Assembly: GCA_018105865.1 (NCBI GenBank)
Contig: CM030859.1
Coordinates: 2,738,601 to 2,802,600, forward strand
Direction of reading: 5' to 3'
DNA length: 64,000 nt
Source of the DNA: Metaphire vulgaris
Taxonomy: Eukaryota; Annelida; Clitellata; Crassiclitellata; Megascolecidae
Part shown: positions 10,625 through 23,148 of the stretch, piece by piece
Position numbering within the stretch: the stretch's first letter is position 1
Layout: the number at the start of each line of letters is the position of its first letter
Made by a program: the position numbers and the translations under genes
The notes under the pieces: model-generated
Database searches by the model: none
Told to the model about the DNA's origin: nothing
What the model saw: only the letters and a program-made list of their open reading frames with translations

Positions 10625-11018
10625 CTTCTTTAGCCTAATTATAGTAATGTGTTTTGCAATAAGTGAATAGACGATGGTCGCTTCAGAAACTAAGTAATCT
10701 GTCTATTTGAATATTGTTTGATATCTTTTCGCTCAGCGCGTCTACTTCTCTTTCATGTGGTTCGAAGACCTTAAGTGGCAAATATCAAACTCCAAAGAAC
10801 GATTTCCTGCTATACACGTTAGAAAGAAACGATTTCAGAGTGCAAAATCGCGGTCGGGATTTCATGAATCATGTCCGCGGATGTCCGGCGTTGAAACTTC
10901 ATTGGTCAGTCCGTCCGTAAAAGTGTCTCTGTTCTGGGTTTAGACTTGAATGTCTGATCTCAGATTTGGAATTTCAGTCCATCGTTGACGATAACTGTGC
11001 GTTGATTTCGGCGCGCTA
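10625..11018. other. Unassigned single-copy-looking stretch
   Basis: A pyrimidine-rich AG (TTTTCGCTCAG at about 10738) precedes about 60 open codons in two frames on the + strand (10739-10920). No domain is recognisable and no good donor precedes the stops. I do not call a gene. Confidence 0.3.
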
Positions 11019-11098
11019 TTAACCCCTTAACTGGGTGCCCCGAGTAACACTCGTCCATTTACATTGAGTTACAAATAGTCGCCCAGTTAAGGGGTTAA
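11019..11098. mobile_element. 80-bp TTAA MITE, copy 2
   Basis: Ends are TTAACCCCTTAACTGGG and its exact inverse, with the same 80-bp length as the other two copies. The interior has diverged in the middle (GAGTAACACTCGTCCATTT). Confidence 0.8.
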
Positions 11099-11114
11099 TC
11101 CCGACTCCAGTCCG

Positions 11115-11294
11115 TCGGTGTTTATTCTAGGCATTCTCTGGAGGGGAATTTCTCCCCAAAAGTTTGAATTCCCCCCCCCCCAAAAAAAAATAAATTTCGA
11201 CATTTTGGTAAGTAGTATGACCGCCCCAATGTCTTTTACCCCAAAAAATTTTAAACCCCCTCCACAATGTCTAGGTGGCTAGAATAGCCACTGC
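11115..11294. mobile_element. (CA)GTGTTTATTCTAG MITE
   Basis: It begins CGGTGTTTATTCTAGGC and ends GGCTAGAATAGCCACTG. Its interior alternates poly-C and poly-A blocks. Related copies are at 14224, 16932 and 21860. Confidence 0.65.
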
Positions 11295-11511
11295 AAGTCC
11301 GTTCATTTTGACATCCATTTACCGTCACGAAAAGCTCAACGATTTCAAGTCGAATGCTTTTGGTTAGACTATACGTGACAGAGAGTGGCACGGCGTCCAA
11401 CAGCAATGAGGCGTCACGTATCATCGTCAGCACCGTCATCGGAAGAGATTCGGTTCCGATGCATTCTAGTAAACGTCTTTGCTCGTTCGGAAAGAAGTTG
11501 TTTGCGCTTTG

Positions 11512-11515
<4 letters not shown>

Positions 11516-11544
<29 letters not shown>
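11516..11544. repeat. (GA)n microsatellite
   Basis: About 14 GA units. Confidence 0.95.
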
Positions 11545-11545
<1 letters not shown>

Positions 11546-12310
11546 GTCGTCCGTCGTAAATTATTTTATTGATCAATCTGTATTGACATCGATTTGGTAA
11601 CTTGCTGGCAGTCAGCCGCCGATGGTCGGTTCTCAACCCGCCGCTCACAACACGCCTGGTGGGCATGCAGTTATATCACGTTAGCGGTGGTAATGGCGAC
11701 TGTTTATCCGAAATCAATGCGGGGTGGTCCAAAAGACTATGATTAAACACCCGCCTCCTCGGCCTCTTCTTCTCTGCTTCGTCAGATTTTTACATTTGAC
11801 GAAGACGACGACTGATTTCTCGGTAAGAAATCCCAAAAGCTTTTGCCGTTATTTGCAACTTTCACGCCTGAGGCTATTTCGTGTTTATAGCTGGTGGCTG
11901 GCTCTCCCGAAGTCTTTTCATCGATATAATCTGAGCTGAACTGCAAGGAAACCCTTTTTATCTGAATGCTGGAAATGTCTGCTTTCATCGATGGTAAACG
12001 CTGCAACGCCTACATATACAGTACATGTAGGTTCGTCATAGTTGTCACCACGCATCGTCTGCCGTTTCTCAGGATGGTGGTTTAGCCTCCTCTGATTAAG
12101 GATTTAGGATTAAGATGGCAAATTCAATCGTCAACTTCTATAGCGCCACTACATGATTTGCATAAGTATCCGTCAATATGGCTCGCCAAATCTTAATCCA
12201 CCATAACTTTCCGTTGAAAATTTTGACTCAATGTCATGCGTTTTTTGCGAAAATTTGGTAAACGAACATTGATAACCCATTGCCATTATCATAATCGAAG
12301 CTATCAATAT
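11545..12310. other. Unassigned moderately GC-rich sequence
   Basis: No TIR element, RNA gene or convincing exon seen. Short frames on both strands lack conserved motifs. Confidence 0.4.
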
Positions 12311-12311
12311 A

Positions 12312-12356
12312 ATGATGATGATACTACTACTACTACTACTACTACTACTGCTACTG

Positions 12357-12388
<32 letters not shown>

Positions 12389-12645
12389 GCTGCTGCTACT
12401 GCTACTGCTGCTACTGCTGCTACTGCTACTGCTGCTGCTACTGCTGCTGCTGCTGCTACCACTGCTGCTGCTGCTACTGCTATTGCCACTGCTGCTGCTG
12501 CTGCTACCACTACTACCACTGCCACCACCACCACTGCTGCTGCTGCTGCACTGCTGCTACTGCTACTACTACTACTACTACTACTACTGCACTACTACTA
12601 CTACTACACATATGTGTAATAATAATAATACCACTACTGCTATTG
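12312..12645. repeat. ACT/GCT trinucleotide array
   Basis: About 330 bp of CTA, CTG and CAC triplets. It translates into long Leu/Thr/Ala/Val runs in several frames, which are not genes. Confidence 0.97.
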
Positions 12646-13211
12646 GGCTAATGCACGTCTATAGCACCGGTTGTACTACTCTGAAACTGAAAGTATCATT
12701 CGATGTTAGTCAAGTTAGTGGCGTAACAGGCAGTGTTACATCCTTGGTTTTACCTTTTTGGCCACAGGGCGGAATGGGTGTGGGGAAGGGCGGATGTCAC
12801 TGCACAAAACAACTAAGCCAGAATGTGCAATACTTCTTTTAAACATATTTTTTGTATGCCCACTTTCCCCCCGGCGGGGGCGAAAATTATCGCCCGGGTG
12901 GATGGCTTCGCCCCCGGATGAATGCCCGAATGAAACACTGGTAATATAGGGTTCCGGAATAGAGGGGTTATGTCGACATATTCGGGGTAAAAAAATTATC
13001 CGACGAGCGGAAACAGGTTCACCGAGGATTTCTGCGCACAATCACATATTCTCTTCGATCATGCTCCCCTCTCCCCCCCAACAAAATCCAATTTCTCAAC
13101 AGTTTTGCGCAAATTCCACGACCGGTTCCAGCCAGAGTATGGGGCAGCCTACCCGTGCCCACCCCTCTCCCGGTTGATACGCCAGTGGTCCAAGTCCATT
13201 TGAAAAAGACC

Positions 13212-13735
13212 AATTAAAACTTTATAAGTCATTAGTAAGGCCTCATCTAGAATACTGTGTTCAGGAATCCATTCTTGAAAAAAGATATAGAGCTTTTAGA
13301 AAAAGTGCAAAGACGAGCAACGAAGATGGTCAATGGGTGCCATAATTTAAGCTACGAAAAAATACTTCAATATTGTGGACTGACAACATTAGAAAGGAGA
13401 AGAGAGAGAGAGGGGGATTTGATAGAAACATACAAAATAATGACTGGGAAAGTAGATGTGCCATATGATCGATTCTTTACATTGGCACACTATAGCAACA
13501 CAAGAGGCCACAAATGCAAATTATTTAAGCAGAGGGTTGGTCCAAGAAAAAAAATTTTGGGTGCAAGGGTTGTGGACAAATGGAACAGTTTGGACGAGGT
13601 GGAAGTGACAGTTGTGACAGTTGAAACAGTAAACGGATTCAAAGTCTATCTCAATAAACTAGGTTATTGAATGCAGATGGTTACATCAGTGGTTTTCACA
13701 CAGGCTTACTTGGCCTCCTAAACCACTTAAAATCA
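13212..13735 (+). mobile_element. CR1-like LINE, 3' end of reverse-transcriptase ORF
   Basis: Translation gives LYKSLVRPHLEYCVQ and, after a frame change near 13262, FLKKDIELLEKVQRRATKMV, YCGLTTLERRRERE, GDLIETYKIMTG and VVDKWNSLDEV, ending in a stop at 13668. This is the C-terminal region of a CR1-clade LINE (or relative). The catalytic YADD region is missing, so the copy is 5'-truncated and inactive. The 3' UTR, ending CCTAAACCACTTAAAATCAC, runs into a poly-ATT tract. Confidence 0.88.

Positions 13736-13738
<3 letters not shown>

Positions 13739-13815
<77 letters not shown>
13739..13815. repeat. (ATT)n at LINE 3' end
   Basis: About 25 ATT units directly after the LINE terminus; the same arrangement is seen near other LINE copies. 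Confidence 0.95.
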
Positions 13816-14223
13816 CAGAGATAAGTCCAAGTGGAAAACAGCGAGAGACAGCCCGACTAGCTATATATATCACTGCCACTTTACTTCGCTTCCTCGCGCT
13901 GCCAGTCCATTCGCAATTTGCAAGTCCATCGCTTTGAAAGCGATTATCTCTGGAGTATGATGATGATGATGATGATGATGATTTATACGATTGTAAAACG
14001 TTCGCTAATACCAGTGTTTCCGTTATTTCTCTTCTTCGACGCCGCTGTTTGCGAGCATCATTTCGCCTGTCCAACTTGCTGTCGGTCAGCCTTTCATTCG
14101 CGTTCGGTGTGAATGCGCGTGCCATGGACCATGGTACTTGTGTTGTTTGCACGCCTGGAGCAGTACATGTATATGAGAGTGTATACAGATGGTTTTATTG
14201 CCTATACGGTCCATTACTCTTCG

Positions 14224-14357
14224 ACCAGTGTTTATTCTAGACCTTCTCTCCGGAGGGGGGGGAATTCCTCCCCCAGTTTGAAATCACACCATTTTTTGAC
14301 ATTTTGGCAAGTAGTATGACCTCACCAATGTCTGTTCCCCCAAAATGTTAAACACTG
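14224..14357. mobile_element. CAGTGTTTATTCTAG MITE
   Basis: It begins CAGTGTTTATTCTAG and ends TGTTAAACACTG. The inner sequence resembles 11115-11294 (GGCAAGTAGTATGACC). Confidence 0.65.
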
Positions 14358-14439
14358 ACTCCTTCCTTTTTCTATAATCATTTCCTCCAAAGCTATAGAA
14401 ACCTATCCTAACTGCCCTTTAGATATATTGACCATTGCC

Positions 14440-14563
14440 TAGCTGATCATTCGCCTGTCCCAAAGCAATTTTAAGAAAGGCTAAGCGCCAAAGAATAAGG
14501 CAGCTACTGCTGCACTACTTTCCAAAGCGCTATACAAACCCACGGGATTTTACTTACTTACTT
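14440..14563 (+). mobile_element. LINE 3' tail, (ACTT)n type
   Basis: AAGGCTAAGCGCC, then AGCTACTGCTGCACTACTTT, GCGCTATACAAACC and TTTACTTACTTACTT. No coding part remains. Confidence 0.7.
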
Positions 14564-14738
14564 GAGATCATCTTAGATTAGGCAAAGTAGAGATGCACAG
14601 ATGTCGAGATTCAAAGTAAGCTGCAGCCCTATGGATTCCTCTGCTGATGAGACTCGGTGATCATAGGATGGTTAATCCGGACGACGGTGCTCGATTATTG
14701 TTATTTGTCCATTTAGACGTCGAGTGTTTCACCGGGTT

Positions 14739-14818
14739 TTAACCCCTTAACTGGGGACCCCGGATATATCCGTCCATTTTACACTGAGTTACAGTTAAAT
14801 ACCCAGTTAAGGGGTTAA
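14739..14818. mobile_element. 80-bp TTAA MITE, copy 3
   Basis: Perfect 17-bp inverted ends TTAACCCCTTAACTGGG. The interior contains GGATATATCCGTCCATTTTA, also present inverted in copy 1. Confidence 0.85.
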
Positions 14819-14989
14819 TGACTGCGCCGTTGTGGTCTGCACTCTACACCACAGCATCAGCTGCGTTTTGTTGCTCCGTGGCCATCATGATAACAAGACC
14901 ACGAATCAATCGACAAGTCAGTCAGTCAGCGAATCAGTCAGTCAATCAATCAGTCAATAAAATAAAATAAATAATCACAACAGTCAGTG

Positions 14990-15950
<961 letters not shown>

Positions 15951-16074
15951 TTCTCAATCAATCAATCAATAAAATAAATAATCACAACAGTCGGTGGTCA
16001 TTTGGAACAGTGGTTCTCAATCAATCAATCAATCAATCAAATAAATAATCACAACAGTCAGTGGTCATTTGGAA

Positions 16075-16378
16075 CAGTGGTTCTCAGACCCCTTTCCTCG
16101 CGGACCACTTTTGAAGTTAAAAATTTCTTGTGGACCACTTGATAATTATTGAGCAGTCATCTATTCCTGAAAAGCGGCGATTAAAATCAGACTTCCACGC
16201 TGAAAATGCAAAAAATATGCGAAATGTGCTGATGACCTTTTTCTGCTTGTACACTTTTCAAATTTTTTTCCAAATATATATGTATAATTTTATCTGCGTT
16301 TCTTTCAGACCGCCGCGGACCACTAGACCCCTCTCGCGGACCACTTTTGGTCCGCGGACCACGGGTTGAGAACCACTG
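16075..16378. mobile_element. hAT MITE, CAGTGGTTCTCA TIR
   Basis: Terminal inverted repeats are CAGTGGTTCTCA and TGAGAACCACTG, classic hAT ends. ATTTGGAA is duplicated exactly on both sides. GCGGACCAC palindromes occur near both ends. A degenerate core (GATGACCTTTTTCTGCTTGT) lies at 16231. Confidence 0.9.
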
Positions 16379-16589
16379 ATTTGGAACCTCGATTTTCAAA
16401 CAATTTAGACCTACAATGATGCTCGAAAGTCTGGGATTACCGTCTCATTGAAAATTTCCTTTCTACTATTCCATTTTTATCTCTTTTCTTCTTCTCTAAT
16501 TATTTCCATCTATCCTATGTATTCATTTTCTCAAACTAACACTAAATTAAAATAATTGCAAAATTACTTGTGTGGTTTTTTTTTTGGGG

Positions 16590-16633
16590 GGGGGGGGTAT
16601 ATATACCGATATACCCCCGTCGCTACGCCCCTG
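16590..16633. mobile_element. CAGGGGCGTAGC MITE, right-end fragment
   Basis: TATATACCGATATACCCCCG followed by TCGCTACGCCCCTG matches the right end of the copy at 43071-43262. Confidence 0.7.
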
Positions 16634-16639
16634 TCTAAA

Positions 16640-16931
16640 CTCACACGACACCTTAACTAATATGCCACAGCAGTGCGTCGCCTCAGGCGCTCTCCTACTT
16701 GTGCTCCATTGCAGCTACTTTAACTCATAGATGCTCTAGCTCAGGGCACTGTTTCTAAGCTACTTAGTCTTGCAGGTATCTTTACTCAGGTGCCTTGCCT
16801 CTCAGGTGCTCCATTCTCAAGTGCCTAATATAATCGAGTGTTCCTTCGTCTCAGGTGCTTTGCCTGAGGTATCCCCTAAAGTTAGCCTAAACTCAAGTGC
16901 CCTATCTTACTTAGTGCTGTGCTCCGGTGCC
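16640..16931. repeat. Diverged CTCAGGTGCC minisatellite-like region
   Basis: Variants of CTCAGGTGCC/CTCAAGTGCC recur at irregular 20-35-bp spacing from about 16685 to 16931. No coding frame is conserved. Confidence 0.5.
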
Positions 16932-17112
16932 CAGTGTTTATTCTAGCCCCCTTGACATGGGGGGATTTGAAATGTTTGGGGGGCGGGCAAGGTTTGAGTT
17001 TCCACACGTTTTGGGGAAATTTCCATTCCCCAGCCAACATCTAAAAAATTTGGGGGAATTTTCAAACTTTGAGGGGGAAATTCCCCCCTAAGAAGGCCTA
17101 GAATAAACACTG
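16932..17112. mobile_element. CAGTGTTTATTCTAG MITE, intact ends
   Basis: The ends are CAGTGTTTATTCTAG and CTAGAATAAACACTG. TCCGGTGCC flanks both sides. The interior contains complementary GGGGAAATT/AATTCCCCCC blocks and would fold into a long hairpin. Confidence 0.8.
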
Positions 17113-17765
17113 TCCGGTGCCCAACTTAACCCTCAGCACACGGCAGCTACTAAGGTGTCTCCACCGTTTATCCCCTATTAGGGAGCTCTGCTGCCCTGGC
17201 TCCCCAGCCATGTGCACAGACGCGCTTTCGCACTCGTCTCGCCTTTCTACGCGCGTCGCGATTTAATATTGGGGGCTGGCTACCCCTGAAAACCGCATGA
17301 ATTGCTCATAGCGGTGTTCGGGCACTTTTCCTATAGGGAAAAGGTGCATTTGCCTATCTATATAGCGATCCAAGTCAAAACTCAGTTAACCGGCTCTTTG
17401 ACTGTCTTAAGGACCAGTACTTATAACGGTCAGGCTGGCTCTAAAAAGGTTTGCTAAAATGTATACTATCGATCTCATATCTTTTTAGCGTAAAGCGCCA
17501 CCAGTCGAATACTTAAGACTTACACTTAGTTAACTTTTTAACTATTTACTATACTGTAGAGTTATAGTTTATATTTAGACTTATCTCTAATTTAAATTAA
17601 CTATTAACAATTATACTTAAAATTAAATAAATAATTAATATTAATATTAATTGTTAGCAACGTCGTTTTTAAAAAGAACGGTGTCCCCGAGCTAAACAAA
17701 TTCATTTCCCTCCAGCCAAGTCAATCCTGCCCCTCCCCCAAGGACTTGATGGAGTCTGGATAGAA
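17113..17765. other. Unassigned stretch
   Basis: GC-rich at 17200-17300, then AT-rich. No TIR element or exon recognised. Confidence 0.4.
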
Positions 17766-17773
17766 CACTGTTT

Positions 17774-17787
17774 ATCATCATCATCAT

Positions 17788-17822
<35 letters not shown>

Positions 17823-17846
17823 TATCATCATCATCATCATCATCAT
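17774..17846. repeat. (ATC)n microsatellite
   Basis: About 24 ATC units with one interruption. Confidence 0.95.
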
Positions 17847-18209
17847 GTTCCATCAAGTCGACGTTGACTCCTGGTGATAACATAGATAGTTTTCCTGTCC
17901 TCTCTGTTCTTCACAATTTCATTAAAGTCGTTCATTTTCATGCGTGTTGCTTCTTCGTTAAATTCCGCTCGCCCATCTCATTCGTTGTCTTCCTCTTCTT
18001 CTAAATCCTTCCATTTTCTCGGCATAATCGTTTTTCCCCCCCGAGTGTCTCTGGTCCTCATTATGTGTCCAAAGTAGCCAATTTCTTTACCTTGTTATAC
18101 TGAGCTATTAAATATAAGTTATGTGAAAGTCGTTTTCAACGCAGGCGAAATTCTTCTAAACCACTCAAACACAGTTATTGATTAATTAAGATTTATGATT
18201 ATTTATGGT

Positions 18210-18512
18210 CAGTGGCGGTTTCACCATGTTGATGACTGGGGATGCATCCTCCCACCGGGGTTCCGGATGACCTTTTATGCTTGTCAACCTATTTTCCGGC
18301 GAGTTTTTTTTAAATTAGTGAAAAATACTGCGAATGACCTTCTGCTTTGCTTGTCTGCCTTTTTTGGCAAGGTTTATTAACATTTAGTGGGCAAAACATT
18401 AACAATGAACTTTTTCTCTCTTTTCTTTTCTTTCTTCTTCAATTTGCATCCCCCTACCAACTTCCTATACATTTTTCTCATCCTCCATCAAGAATTCCTG
18501 GAACCGCCACTG
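18210..18512. mobile_element. CAGTGGCGGTTCCA MITE (long-interior type)
   Basis: The ends are CAGTGGCGGTTTCACCATG and TCCTGGAACCGCCACTG. Two core copies lie at 18266 and 18334. A LINE 3' tail directly abuts the right end. Confidence 0.85.
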
Positions 18513-18600
18513 GTAGAGTTGGTATAGTGGTTTTCGCACAGACTAACCTAGCATCCTAAACCACTTTAATCACGTTATTATTTGTCGTTATTATATTTTT
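18513..18600 (+). mobile_element. CR1-like LINE 3' terminus
   Basis: AGTGGTTTTCGCACAGAC and CCTAAACCACTTTAATCACG, then poly-ATT-like sequence, match the 3' ends at 13690 and 53215. Confidence 0.75.
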
Positions 18601-19290
18601 AAAGTTATTTTTTCAATCAGACTATTCCAGACAGCGACAACCTTAGCACCAAAAATCCTCTTTTCCAGCCTTTTTCTCTCCCTGAACAGTTTGAATGTAT
18701 TAATCTTGTGTTACCATGCCGTATACTAGTGAAATGTCATGCTGTCTTTCATTGTCTTTTGTCTTTTATGCTATACTGTATTTTATTTAATATGCTTCTA
18801 TTAAATACTTCCTCTCCTTTTACAAATGTCGTTAAACCTCAATACGAGAATCTTCTGTCGCAATTTAAGTTATGACATGTAAAAGTGGAGAGATATCACT
18901 GTTAGCTTATATTTGCATTGGTTTCTATTTAGCTTTTCAGTTCGTGTGCAGTTTGGTATTTGGGAGTGAGACGATTGGAGAGGGAAGAATCAGGACAGTG
19001 GGAAGGGGCAGTGTTTTAGACAGGTTTTAATTGTTTCAAAAATTCTAAAATCCCAAAAAAAAAAAAAATCCCAGCACTTACACAAATTTTGCATTGAACT
19101 GTGTTTCCCTCCAACCAAGTCGATTTTTTCCTAAAAGTTTATAGCCTATAAAATTCTGCAGTCTGATAAAACATAAGGGGTGAGAGAAGTTTTATATATT
19201 ATTCCAGTGTTTTGGGGAAAAATTTATCCAATTTTTCGTAGCCTAGAAAATTCTACAGCGATGATAATAGAACATATATGGTCCTGTTTT
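18601..19290. other. Unassigned AT-rich stretch
   Basis: No feature supported. Confidence 0.4.
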
Positions 19291-19293
19291 GTC

Positions 19294-19341
<48 letters not shown>
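19294..19341. repeat. (CA)n(TA)n microsatellite
   Basis: CA units pass directly into TA units. Confidence 0.95.
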
Positions 19342-19587
19342 GGCCCTATGCTTAAAAATAAATGTATCAAAATCTAATAGAAAGCGAGACAGCAAAAGAT
19401 ACAGTTTAAACGTAAAATTATTAATTTTTGAAAGGGGAAAAATATGATGTACTGTAGGTTTAAGGCCTATCCTACTGTACGTACCGTTACAGAAAAGCGC
19501 TGATCCTAAACAGGTTTTAGATAGGTTAGTTGAATAAATAAATGATAGCATGAAGCCTCGCCTAGCTACGAGTGTGGAGTATTGGGC

Positions 19588-19670
19588 TCCAGGGCAAGTG
19601 GAGGGCCGTTGGGGTGGCAACTTCTAATCATGGGGCCAACCATTTGTTGTTAGGTGTATTAAGTACAGAC
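19588..19670. mobile_element. CAGTGGCGGCTCC MITE fragment (short-interior type)
   Basis: GGCAAGTGGAGGGCCGTTGG and AACTTCTAATCATGGGGCC are the diagnostic inner left end; the TIR itself is lost. Confidence 0.6.
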
Positions 19671-19689
19671 GTCATTTCACACTTTTTTA

Positions 19690-19930
19690 GAGAAAATGTT
19701 TTGCCAAATTTTAGGCAAATTTTAGGCAATTTCTTGCAAATTTTAGGCAATTTATTTTGCAATTTTTGCAAAATTTTAGGCAATTTTTGCAATTTATTTT
19801 GCAATTTTGGCAATTGCAATTTTGCAAATTTGCAATCTTTAAATAGTAAATTTTTATATATAGTATAGTATATATATATAGTATATATATAGTATATATA
19901 TAGTATATATATATAGTATATATATATTCT
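19690..19930. repeat. GCAATTTT-rich simple repeat and (TA)n
   Basis: Variants of TTAGGCAATTTTTGCAA recur from 19700 to 19840, followed by TATAG/TA repeats to 19928. Confidence 0.8.
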
Positions 19931-20040
19931 CAACAGGGGGTCCACTGGGAGGGCAGTATCTCAGTAGGGAAGGGGGATCTGGCCCTGGTGGAGCCGCCAC
20001 TGAGTGGAGAGGGAGGAAGGGCGGTTAGAGAGTGACCAGA

Positions 20041-20155
20041 AAGAGAGAGAGAGAGAGAATGGCTGCTGAGATGACATAAGTCGACGACAGACAGACAAAC
20101 GCTTTATTTTGCCAGCGGTTTTGCTGCCAATGTCGTGATCTGCCCGTCTACAGAC

Positions 20156-20220
<65 letters not shown>

Positions 20221-20395
20221 TAGAGAGACAGAGACAGAGACAGAGACAGAGAAAGAGACAGAGAGAGACAGAGACAGAGAAAGAGACAGAGAGATTTGGA
20301 GAGAATGAGAGAGCTCAGAGAGGGAAGAAAGATTCGCAAACAGACATACACACGCGCGCAAACACACACAAACACACACACATACACACACACGT
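20041..20395. repeat. (GA)n/(GACA)n and (CA)n microsatellites
   Basis: GA/GACA repeats at 20041-20295 are followed by CA repeats at 20340-20393. Confidence 0.95.
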
Positions 20396-20399
20396 ACAA

Positions 20400-20755
20400 G
20401 CAGTCGTGTTATGCCGACGGTCTTGTGTGACTTGCACCGCGCAGCGACACATCGACTTACTTACTGATGCGTCTAAAACACCACATTTTACGCAAATTGT
20501 TTCGCCGAAATTCGATTCTCGCGGCTCTTAAAAGTCGTCGTCGACAGCGGCACGGACGAGTAGCTTTAATTGAATTGGAAGCGGTCGGTTAATTCTGCTT
20601 TTAAAATTAATTAATTTTAAGGACAAAACAATTCTAAAGTTGCTTGGCTTCTGACTGACTCCCCGTTGGCCCTATACAGCGAGTCTTTTCTCTGGTTTTT
20701 TCAACGTGACGCCGCACAAACGGAATGTAATAAAAGTAAAAGTAATAAAAACGTG
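20400..20755. other. Unassigned stretch
   Basis: A CpG-bearing unique sequence with no exon recognised. Confidence 0.35.
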
Positions 20756-20756
20756 C

Positions 20757-20800
<44 letters not shown>
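20757..20800. repeat. (GT)n microsatellite
   Basis: About 20 GT units. Confidence 0.95.
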
Positions 20801-20801
<1 letters not shown>

Positions 20802-21811
20802 GTGCACAGATATTGCAGATGGCGAGACACTTTTGAAAGGCGAGCATAAAACATCGCCGTACGCTGCCCCGTCAAACAACAAGTCACCAGATACAACGAC
20901 AGGAAGGTTTGAAGGGAGAATTTGATTGTGAACATAGTTTTTATTGCGACCGGATTTTATACGACTGCTGGAATTTATGAATTTACGATTTTATAGGCTA
21001 CGTGAAAATGGGAGATGGAACGAACGAATATAAGGCAACAGCTGAGGAATGACCAGGGCCGCCGAGAGAATTTCCGGGCCCCGGTGCAGAAAATAGGCCC
21101 ATTGCCATCTTTCCCCTTACCCCACTGGTCTGACCCTCAAATACTACCCTAGCACACATGTATATACAACTATACATGTATGTACAAAAATTTGTACATA
21201 TAGTTCTGCAAAATGTTTCACACCAAATCATTCTTCAGGATTATATTTTTCTCTGGTCTTCCTTATAATTAACAACTTTATTCTCACATGGCAGAGACAA
21301 ACATCATAAAAATAATACTAAACTACAGGGCATGTTTTCAACGTGCAGTGATGCACAAAATGTGCAGTGATAAAATGAAAATGTGCAGTGGCAAAATGCA
21401 ATTTTCTGTGTTTTGTGCAGTGATAAATTTTCCGGACGACCTTTTTTTTACCTGTTTTTTGCGCCGATGTCCACAGATTTTCTGAGTTTAGTGCAGTGAT
21501 AAACTGTTCTTAAAACAGTCCCTGCTAGATTAGAAACCCGTAAACACGTTCAAACTAACATAAGCATCCAATACAACATATCCACGACTTATATTAAATA
21601 GCGCTGCTAATACCTGTATTAAAAAAGATAATAAGTATAGCGTTACTGTTATCTTACACCTATCATTCGCACCAGTTCGCGAAACCGTAACCTTTCACAT
21701 TATTCGGTCTTCTGCGGCTTCACGTTCCTCTATAGAGACTGAAGGCGTTAATCCAGTCACGAGATATTTTATCCAGCCATGCTCTGATGTTTCTTGTTCA
21801 ACCCGCAGACG

Positions 21812-22198
21812 CAGTGGCGGCTCCAGGATTTGGCAAGTGGGGGCCGTTAGGGTGGTAACCAGTGTTTAATCTAGACTCCTGGACTGCGAGAGGGGGAAAC
21901 TGAAAAAGCCGGGGGGAACTGACAAAGCCGGGGGGAATTCTGCTAGGGGCCGCTAGTCCGCTAGTTAGTCCATGTAGTATTCCAAAATTTCCGGGGGGAA
22001 TTTGAAATTTACAGGGGAAAAAAGGGCAATTTCCCCCCGGAAACGGCCTATACTGGTGGTAACTTCTAAGCACGGGGACCAACCATTTCTTGATAGGCAA
22101 GTAGTAGTAAGTATAGGGTCCCAACAGCAGGGACACTGGGGGCAGGCATTCAATAGGGGGCACGGGCCCCCCGGGTCCCCCACGTGGAGTCGCCCCTG
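21812..22198. mobile_element. CAGTGGCGGCTCCA MITE split by a second MITE
   Basis: The left end is CAGTGGCGGCTCCAGG at 21812 and the right is GTGGAGTCGCCCCTG at 22184-22198. Removing 21860-22055 plus one GTGGTAAC restores the short-interior family layout seen at 34657-34842. Confidence 0.85.
21860..22055. mobile_element. Nested CAGTGTTTAATCTAG MITE
   Basis: It begins CAGTGTTTAATCTAG. The right end is a shortened CGGCCTATACTG. GTGGTAAC is duplicated exactly on both sides, a clean 8-bp target-site duplication inside another MITE. Confidence 0.85.
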
Positions 22199-22278
22199 CG
22201 TAGGCGGGCATATAGGACACCTAGCATAGACCCATGTATATCAGTATTGCTATCATTTGCTATTCTTATTAGTACGCT

Positions 22279-22568
22279 CAGTGGCGGTTCTAGGATTTCT
22301 TGGTGGGGATGAAATGAATTCATGGGAATTTGGTGGGGGGGGGGAGGAAAATAGAAAGAAAAAATCAGTAAACTTTGCCGAAAAAGGCTGCTAAAAGGGA
22401 ATTTTATCGCTAATTTTACTACACTTTAACCCAAAAAATAGTCTGACAAGCAAAAAAAGGTCATCCGCAGTTTTCCCCGTAGTTTTACTAGAATTCTACT
22501 CAAAAATAGGTTTCACAAGCCTAAAAAGAATCCGGTGAGGGATGCAACCCCACGTGGAACCGCCACTG
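22279..22568. mobile_element. CAGTGGCGGTTCTA MITE (long-interior type)
   Basis: The right end is GTGGAACCGCCACTG. Flanks AGTACGCT and AGTACCCT match at 7 of 8. The interior has tandem ~65-bp units carrying the core at 22442 and a degraded copy at 22510. Confidence 0.85.
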
Positions 22569-22599
22569 AGTACCCTGATAACTCTTTAAAATTATTGCC

Positions 22600-22940
22600 A
22601 CTTGAACGAAAACGCTTTTCGAGGTAAATCAAACACTTCCGGTGGAAATTCTGTTGGTTTTCGTGAATCCGCGCAGACATTTCCCGGACACTTTGACATC
22701 GTCGCCAAACAAACAGATGTATTGGAGTCTGTTGCCCGGCTTTTAAATTGATTTGGCGCCTGCGTATCGTCGTCTGGACGCTTCGTTGTCCGTCTGCGTG
22801 GAACGCCGGTTTCTTCATCTATATAAGCGCCGTCGCATTTCGATGTTTGCCTGTAGCTGTAACGACGCAGACGCAACTTCGTGCCCGTAGCAGATGCGGA
22901 CCGCTTTACCGCCCCATTGATTCCTTCGTTTCTACGCCGC
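22600..22940. other. CpG-rich unassigned block with TATA-like site
   Basis: CpG is frequent compared with surrounding DNA. CTATATAAGCGCC at about 22820 resembles a TATA box on +. Frames are open on both strands without recognisable domains. Possibly a promoter or exon remnant. Confidence 0.25.
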
Positions 22941-22954
22941 AATCGCAAAGCTAT

Positions 22955-22959
22955 ACAAA

Positions 22960-23020
<61 letters not shown>

Positions 23021-23033
23021 GCTTTTATGAACC

Positions 23034-23070
<37 letters not shown>

Positions 23071-23115
23071 CTTTATGAACCCAGGGATATATATACATTA
23101 TATATATATTATATA

Positions 23116-23148
<33 letters not shown>

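Noticed and set aside
12236..12842. Long open frames of Leu, Thr/Ala or Val in 12.2-12.8 kb
   Set aside because: They are translations of an ACT/GCT trinucleotide repeat on both strands; no non-repetitive protein sequence or splice context.
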